Shown here in pieces: positions 59,588-64,000 of a stretch of DNA of 64,000 nucleotides (position 1 is its first letter; each line of letters opens with the position of its first letter). Source of the DNA: Gracilaria gracilis (lineage: Eukaryota > Rhodophyta > Florideophyceae > Gracilariales > Gracilariaceae); assembly GCA_030374805.1 (NCBI GenBank), contig JARGSG010000230.1:62001-126000 (forward strand), written 5' to 3'. A program made the translations under genes and the position numbers. The notes under the pieces are model-generated. The model was not told where the DNA came from. It ran no database searches and worked only from the letters and a program-made list of their open reading frames with translations.

Positions 59588-61102
59588 ATGCCGCACGCCG
59601 CCGAGCCCGCGAGCGCCGCCGCCGCCGAAAAGCCCCGCCGCATGGTTGCGCCGTCCGACGCCGACGCCGGCGCGCTGCCGCCCGCCGACGCGCCCAGGCC
59701 GCAACCGTCCGACGCGCTGTCGCCGCTGGGCGCGCCCAGCGCCGTGTTCACCTCCGGCCGCCAGCACCACACGCCGCCGGCGCCGCCGCATCGCTCGCGC
59801 CAGCGCGAGCGCGCGCACGGCGTGGGCCCGTTCATCATCGGCGTCACCGGCGCCAGCGCCAGCGGCAAGACCACCGTGTGCGAGAAGATCATCGACGGGC
59901 TGGGCGATCAGCGCTGCGTGTTGGTGTCGCTGGACTGGTTTTACCACGGCCTGTCGCACAGCACTGACGCCGCCACGTATAACTTTGACCACCCCAACGC
60001 GTTTGACTTTGACGCGCTGCACCTCACGCTCAAGACCATGCAGAGCAAGGTGCCGGTGTCCGTGCCCATGTACGACTTTGGCAGGCACAGCCGCGTGGCC
60101 GACAACTGCGCAGAGCTGGACGTGGCCGACGTGATCATCGTGGAGGGCATCCTGTCGTTCTACGACCCGCGCATCCGCGATATGATGCACATGAAGATCT
60201 TTGTGGACGAAGACGCCGACATCTGTCTGGCACGGCGCATCATCCGCGACACGGAGGCCAGGTCGCGCTCCGTACAGTCGGTGTTGAAGCAGTACACCAC
60301 GTTTGTGAAGCCCTCGTTCGAGCGCTTCATCCTGCCCACCAAGCGCCACTCGGACATTGTGGTGCCGCGCGGCGCGGAGAACCTGGTGGCCATCGACCTC
60401 ATCATCAAGCACATTGCGCTCAAGATCCAGCAGAGCGACCTGCGCAAGGTGTACTCCAACCTGGTGCTCATGGCCGACAGCTACCAGTGCCGTGGGCTGC
60501 ACACCATCTTGCGCAGCACCGACGCCAGCCGCAACGACATTGTGTTCTACTCCAACCGCCTCATGCGGCTGCTGATCGAGGAGGGCCTCGGGCTGCTGCC
60601 GTTCAAGCGCAAGAGCGTGAGCACGCCGTCGGGCGGGCGCTTCCTGGGCGTGGGCTTCGTGGCCGGGCTGGCCGGCGTGAGTCTGATGCCCAGCGGCGAG
60701 ACGATGGAAAGCAGCCTGAGGGCGGTATGCCACACGGTGCGCATCGGCAAGATGCTCATCGGCACGCGCGGCAGCGACGAGTCGCAGCAGCTGCAGGTGC
60801 GCTACGAGTACCTGCCGCACGGGCTGGCCGACCGGTACGTGCTGCTGCTGGCGCCCGTGCTGGACGACGGGCGCATGTGTGAAGCGGCCATCGAGCGACT
60901 CACCGGCGCCGACGTGCGCTGCCGCGAGGACCACATCGTGGTGCTGAGCCTGATCGTGGCGCCGCAGGCGGTGCGCCGCATCTGCGGCCGCTTCGGGAAG
61001 GTGCGGCTGGTGGTGTCGGCCGTGGACGAGGGGCTGGACGACGATGGGCGCGTGTTCCCGGGCGCCGGCGACTTTGCCACGCGCTACTATGGCACGGACT
61101 GA
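59588..61102 (+). CDS. UCKL1: Uridine-cytidine kinase/UPRT-like fusion (UCKL1 type)
   Basis: A 504 aa protein starting MPHAAEPAS. A proline/arginine-rich N-terminal extension (1-80) precedes a P-loop kinase (FIIGVTGASASGKTTVCEKI; P-loop 88-95), YNFDHPNAFDFDAL, PMYDFGRHSR, EGILSFYDPRIRDMMHMKIF, and DARLARRI-like DICLARRIIRD. The C-terminal half is UPRT-like: LHTILRSTDASRNDIVFYSN, RIGKMLIGTRGSD, and the end FATRYYGTD. The PRPP site is degenerate (APVLDDGRM where uracil phosphoribosyltransferase has DPmlATGg), as in animal UCKL1. The role is salvage of uridine/cytidine to UMP/CMP; UPRT activity may be lost. Extremely GC-rich coding. Confidence 0.92.
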   Translation: MPHAAEPASAAAAEKPRRMVAPSDADAGALPPADAPRPQPSDALSPLGAPSAVFTSGRQHHTPPAPPHRSRQRERAHGVGPFIIGVTGASASGKTTVCEKIIDGLGDQRCVLVSLDWFYHGLSHSTDAATYNFDHPNAFDFDALHLTLKTMQSKVPVSVPMYDFGRHSRVADNCAELDVADVIIVEGILSFYDPRIRDMMHMKIFVDEDADICLARRIIRDTEARSRSVQSVLKQYTTFVKPSFERFILPTKRHSDIVVPRGAENLVAIDLIIKHIALKIQQSDLRKVYSNLVLMADSYQCRGLHTILRSTDASRNDIVFYSNRLMRLLIEEGLGLLPFKRKSVSTPSGGRFLGVGFVAGLAGVSLMPSGETMESSLRAVCHTVRIGKMLIGTRGSDESQQLQVRYEYLPHGLADRYVLLLAPVLDDGRMCEAAIERLTGADVRCREDHIVVLSLIVAPQAVRRICGRFGKVRLVVSAVDEGLDDDGRVFPGAGDFATRYYGTD

Positions 61103-61861
61103 GCGCCTGATACTGTACTGTACTAGATACTGTACGTACAATACCTTCGTAGTATCTACGTACTGCGCGGCATCATTTTTACATGTGTAGCCAACGGTAA
61201 GCCGTGAACCAGCAAAATCAAAAACTTTGCCCTAGAGCGCTGCGTGACCGCGAAACGCGCAAAGTTTTTGTCAGTCACAATGCCCTGTCTCGCTTTTGAA
61301 GCCCATTTTCAGGGGTTTTCACTTTTCATGGAGAATAAATACACGTAGTATAGCTGTGATGTAACCATGGAAACCTTTCAGCCTCGGCGCTCCAGACATA
61401 CGTAAGTTTCGCCACTTGCATGTCTGTTTCTAAGTGAACATATATAAAAAACCCAAATGTCAAGGTTCAGGCTCCTTACAGACCGCACAGCAGAACAAGC
61501 TCACCATCTACGCTCCCCACTGCCAAGCGAGTGGTGTTGGCAAGCTGTGGCTTTGAATTCGGCGCTCGTACAAAGCCGCTACGTGTACCGGCCTTTAACC
61601 TTTAACCTTCTGGAGCAAACTATCGCTATACTCTCCAGCCTCTGTCGCTCTTCCTTCTGTACCCCATCGGTACAAGACTTCAACGAGTGTGCTTTTGAGT
61701 CTCTGTCTCCCTCCCTCCCCATACGCCGATTGTTTACTGCACCACATTAGTCCGAGAGTTGTACACGTCGGTTTTCGTTTCCGCCTTTTGCCTGCTTTGC
61801 ACCTAGACCATTGTCCGGCCTTTGGTACCCAAATCGCACCACGTCTCGGCGCACGCAAACA
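61103..61861. other. Intergenic and presumed hAT 5' flank
   Basis: Short repeats of tactgtact/gtagta lie just after the kinase stop (61113-61160). Otherwise no feature. The hAT left terminal repeat should lie here but I could not identify it. Confidence 0.4.
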
Positions 61862-64000
61862 ATGCAAGCAAACGAATCTTCCTTGGTGCCCTCAGAGCCA
61901 CCAGGGCAACAAAATATCAGTCATATTAATCCGCTCCCGGCTGGTGCAAATGCGGCAGCAGCAACCCCCGAAACGGATGAGTCTCCATCCAGCAACCTAC
62001 AGTCTGCACCAGCGATTTCAATGCGCAAGCGTGGTCGCAAAAAAAAATGGTTCATGGAAGAACTATTTACATTCCAACTATTGGTAGACTCCGAAAGGGA
62101 TAAGGCTTGCTTGTCATGTAGGGGATGCAAAAAGACGTTTGTTTCAATAACTCCGAACGCGACGCTGCTAGGCCAGCATTTGCTCAGGTGCGAATTCACC
62201 ACCCCTGAAGCAAAGCGAAGGCTACTCCTCGAACCGGCGCTCCAACGCTACTACCGGGAGAAGCTGGGGAGTAACGCGGAGTGCTTCGGAAACCCTCTAA
62301 CCCCGTTGCACCCCGCGAAGAAGAAGCGTGTTTCACGCGTTGGTTCCTCGGCGAGTACTGCAAGGCATGGTGCTTCGAATTCGAAAGAAAGAATTTCAAT
62401 CGTCGGGGAATCAAATGCGACTGTGCAAGATAGTCTGGACTCTTATCAAAAACGTACGGAGCTTGTCAATCTGGTAACAAGATTTGTTGTTAATCACATG
62501 CTCCCCTTCTCTCTATTAAGCCGAAAAGAAGGGTTTGATGAGTTCTTTCAAATTTGTCGCTTACTGAACCCTACATTAGCGTTGGAAGTACCCACTGTGT
62601 CGCAAATGTCCGAGAAGCACATAGAATCATACTACCGAACAATGCTTGATGGTGTCAAGGATGCTCTTCGTTTCGGTCTTCTTCATGCTTTTGGTACCCT
62701 CATCTTCGATGGTTGGACAGATATAAATAATGAAACTGTCGTAAATGTCCTTCTTTCAATTACCGGGACAGAAAAATCTAGACGAACATTCCTACTCAGA
62801 TCAATTTACTCTGGTTCTGAGAGCTGCACGTCGGAATTCTATGCCCGTATTGTTGCTGAGGCGATGGAGGGCTTCGGTGGCATGGATAGGATATGTGGTG
62901 TAGTCAGTGACAATACGAGCTCTTGTGTCAAAGCCAAACGTATTCTCGCAGAAAGGTTTGATCATTTGACTCCGTGTCAAGATCAAACACATCTTGCCAA
63001 CCTGCTTATGCAAGACATTGGTCGCCTTCCGTGGATAACTGAAGTATTGACGACTGTCGCCGATGCAGTCACAGAACTGCGAAACCACCCCAAACTTTAC
63101 TCTCGATTCAAAACTTTGAAGGACAAACATAATGCTATGCTAATGAATGCCGGGTACAGCCCAAAAACCCGGGATTACGACATCTATGGACGAACAAAGG
63201 TCTCAAGGTACGCGATTCTGCCGACCAGGATGGCCCCTACACGGTTTGCTTCCTCTGAATCTATGCTTTCTTCCTTCATCAGAGCGAAGGAGGTCCTCAG
63301 GAAGCTTGTGGAATACGAATGTTTTCATTCCACATTATGGGGTCCTCGAATGAGAGAGAAACGTTCATTATTTGAGTCCACTGTTACTAATGATGCTCTG
63401 TTTGTGAAGTGTGCTGACATTTATTACATTCTCCGCCCGCTGCGCCAGTACCTCCGAATATTTGACGATGAGTCATCTGTCGTGTCAGAGGTGTACATGG
63501 CTACACGGGAGCTTGAGCAGAAGCTTTCTGATCTACCAGTAACTGGTTTTTTTACTGTCGTTCGGAAGCAAGAGGTGCTGAAGCTCTTCAAGGAGCGTGA
63601 ACAAGGTTCGTCTAGAAGACGGTCCTTGCTATGCTCCATGCATTATGTCAGCTATTTATTGGACGTGCGCAGCTACAGGGAAGATTTAAATGACTTCCGG
63701 GAGCACATTATTACTCACTTGCGTAAGTTTGCGTGCTCAGCTGTGTTCCCTACTGCAGAAAAGCAAACTACTGTTCACGGCGTCGATAGGGCTGTTAGAA
63801 GGATTTATCAAGAATTCTCGTGTTTAAGGTTGAAGTGGCAGTCGCTTTCAGAGAACCAGAATGGGAGCGAGCTGTTTTTTCTGTACGCAAACACGCCGAT
63901 TGTTTACTGGATTCACTACAAACCGAAGTCGTCCCTGCTCAGAGAGTTTGCGCTTCGCATGCTTTGTGTAAGTCCTTCTTCTTCCAGCGTTGAGCGAAGT
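61862..64000 (+). CDS. hAT-family transposase, open at the right edge
   Basis: An uninterrupted ORF of at least 713 codons from ATG 61862 (MQANESSLVPSEPPGQ) running off the window. A basic patch (RKRGRKKKW) precedes a BED-type zinc finger (CLSCRGCKKTF...HLLRCEF, residues 83-110). Around residue 280 comes LIFDGWTDINNETVVNVLLS (DUF659-like, first Asp region), then ICGVVSDNTSS, DQTHLANLLMQDIGRL, and near the edge MLCVSPSSSSVERS. That last is the start of the hAT C-terminal dimerisation block (p-sSa-sERvFS). No stop or frameshift over 2.1 kb suggests a recently active or domesticated copy. The 3' part and terminal repeats lie outside. Confidence 0.88.
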   Translation, partial: MQANESSLVPSEPPGQQNISHINPLPAGANAAAATPETDESPSSNLQSAPAISMRKRGRKKKWFMEELFTFQLLVDSERDKACLSCRGCKKTFVSITPNATLLGQHLLRCEFTTPEAKRRLLLEPALQRYYREKLGSNAECFGNPLTPLHPAKKKRVSRVGSSASTARHGASNSKERISIVGESNATVQDSLDSYQKRTELVNLVTRFVVNHMLPFSLLSRKEGFDEFFQICRLLNPTLALEVPTVSQMSEKHIESYYRTMLDGVKDALRFGLLHAFGTLIFDGWTDINNETVVNVLLSITGTEKSRRTFLLRSIYSGSESCTSEFYARIVAEAMEGFGGMDRICGVVSDNTSSCVKAKRILAERFDHLTPCQDQTHLANLLMQDIGRLPWITEVLTTVADAVTELRNHPKLYSRFKTLKDKHNAMLMNAGYSPKTRDYDIYGRTKVSRYAILPTRMAPTRFASSESMLSSFIRAKEVLRKLVEYECFHSTLWGPRMREKRSLFESTVTNDALFVKCADIYYILRPLRQYLRIFDDESSVVSEVYMATRELEQKLSDLPVTGFFTVVRKQEVLKLFKEREQGSSRRRSLLCSMHYVSYLLDVRSYREDLNDFREHIITHLRKFACSAVFPTAEKQTTVHGVDRAVRRIYQEFSCLRLKWQSLSENQNGSELFFLYANTPIVYWIHYKPKSSLLREFALRMLCVSPSSSSVERS

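Noticed and set aside
58723-59967. 414-codon plus-strand ORF across the lipid kinase and UCKL1 start
   Set aside because: Overlaps two better supported genes; low-complexity Ala/Arg/Ser translation caused by high GC.
59489-61141. 550-codon minus-strand ORF opposite the UCKL1-type gene
   Set aside because: Shadow of GC-rich coding sequence; its translation is Val/His/Gln/Arg-rich without motifs while the plus strand encodes clear kinase and UPRT motifs.

Overview
This window looks like nuclear DNA of a compact, intron-poor eukaryote. The genes at 46.4-61.1 kb are eukaryotic (SNF5, MPDU1, AAMP, EAPP, a UCKL1-type uridine kinase), each an uninterrupted ORF, and stand tail-to-tail or head-to-head with gaps of 3-280 bp. 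A phytol/polyprenol-kinase-like gene and decayed copies of a plant-type protoporphyrinogen oxidase point to a photosynthetic lineage. A red alga or similar microalga is my best guess; this is inference, not shown.

The left 46 kb is a graveyard of mobile elements. In order: a palindrome-rich repeat (1-835); an internally deleted Plavaka/CACTA-like element (about 2171-4617); a truncated plus-strand copy of an unusual element gene with a ParB-like and a 2-oxoglutarate-dioxygenase-like module (4617-6345); a tnp2-type CACTA transposase relic (6490-9260); poorly resolved sequence (9261-11639); and a non-LTR retrotransposon (about 12796-18001). That retrotransposon is flanked on both sides by decayed copies of the same gene pair: protoporphyrinogen oxidase (+) facing the molybdenum-cofactor radical-SAM enzyme CNX2/MOCS1A (-).

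At 20500-24129 (-) lies the fuller copy of the ParB-like/dioxygenase gene. After about 1.9 kb of hairpin repeats and a hairpin minisatellite comes a divergent gene relic (26022-29129, +) encoding a beta-class DNA methyltransferase followed in frame by a SET domain. Together these look like a mobile element, or neighbouring elements, carrying DNA- and chromatin-modifying enzymes. This is the strongest candidate for an undescribed system here.

Next come a fuller Plavaka-like element (to 36178) with a plus-strand coiled-coil gene converging on a minus-strand transposase, a Ty3/gypsy RNase H fragment, a pogo/CENP-B-like transposase relic, and a piggyBac-like element whose TTAA-flanked inverted ends lie at 39831 and 45946. 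The piggyBac-like element contains its own broken transposase and a nested Tc1-like relic.

The gene-dense part holds SNF5 (with an extra helix-turn-helix domain), a membrane-anchored subtilisin-like protease, MPDU1 (dolichol-phosphate sugar utilisation), AAMP/Sqt1 WD40, a two-TM protein resembling DEG/ENaC channels, a secreted cysteine-rich protein, EAPP, a phytol/polyprenol kinase-like enzyme and a uridine kinase/UPRT fusion. An intact hAT transposase ORF starts at 61862 and runs off the right edge.

No rRNA, convincing tRNA or CRISPR array was seen.
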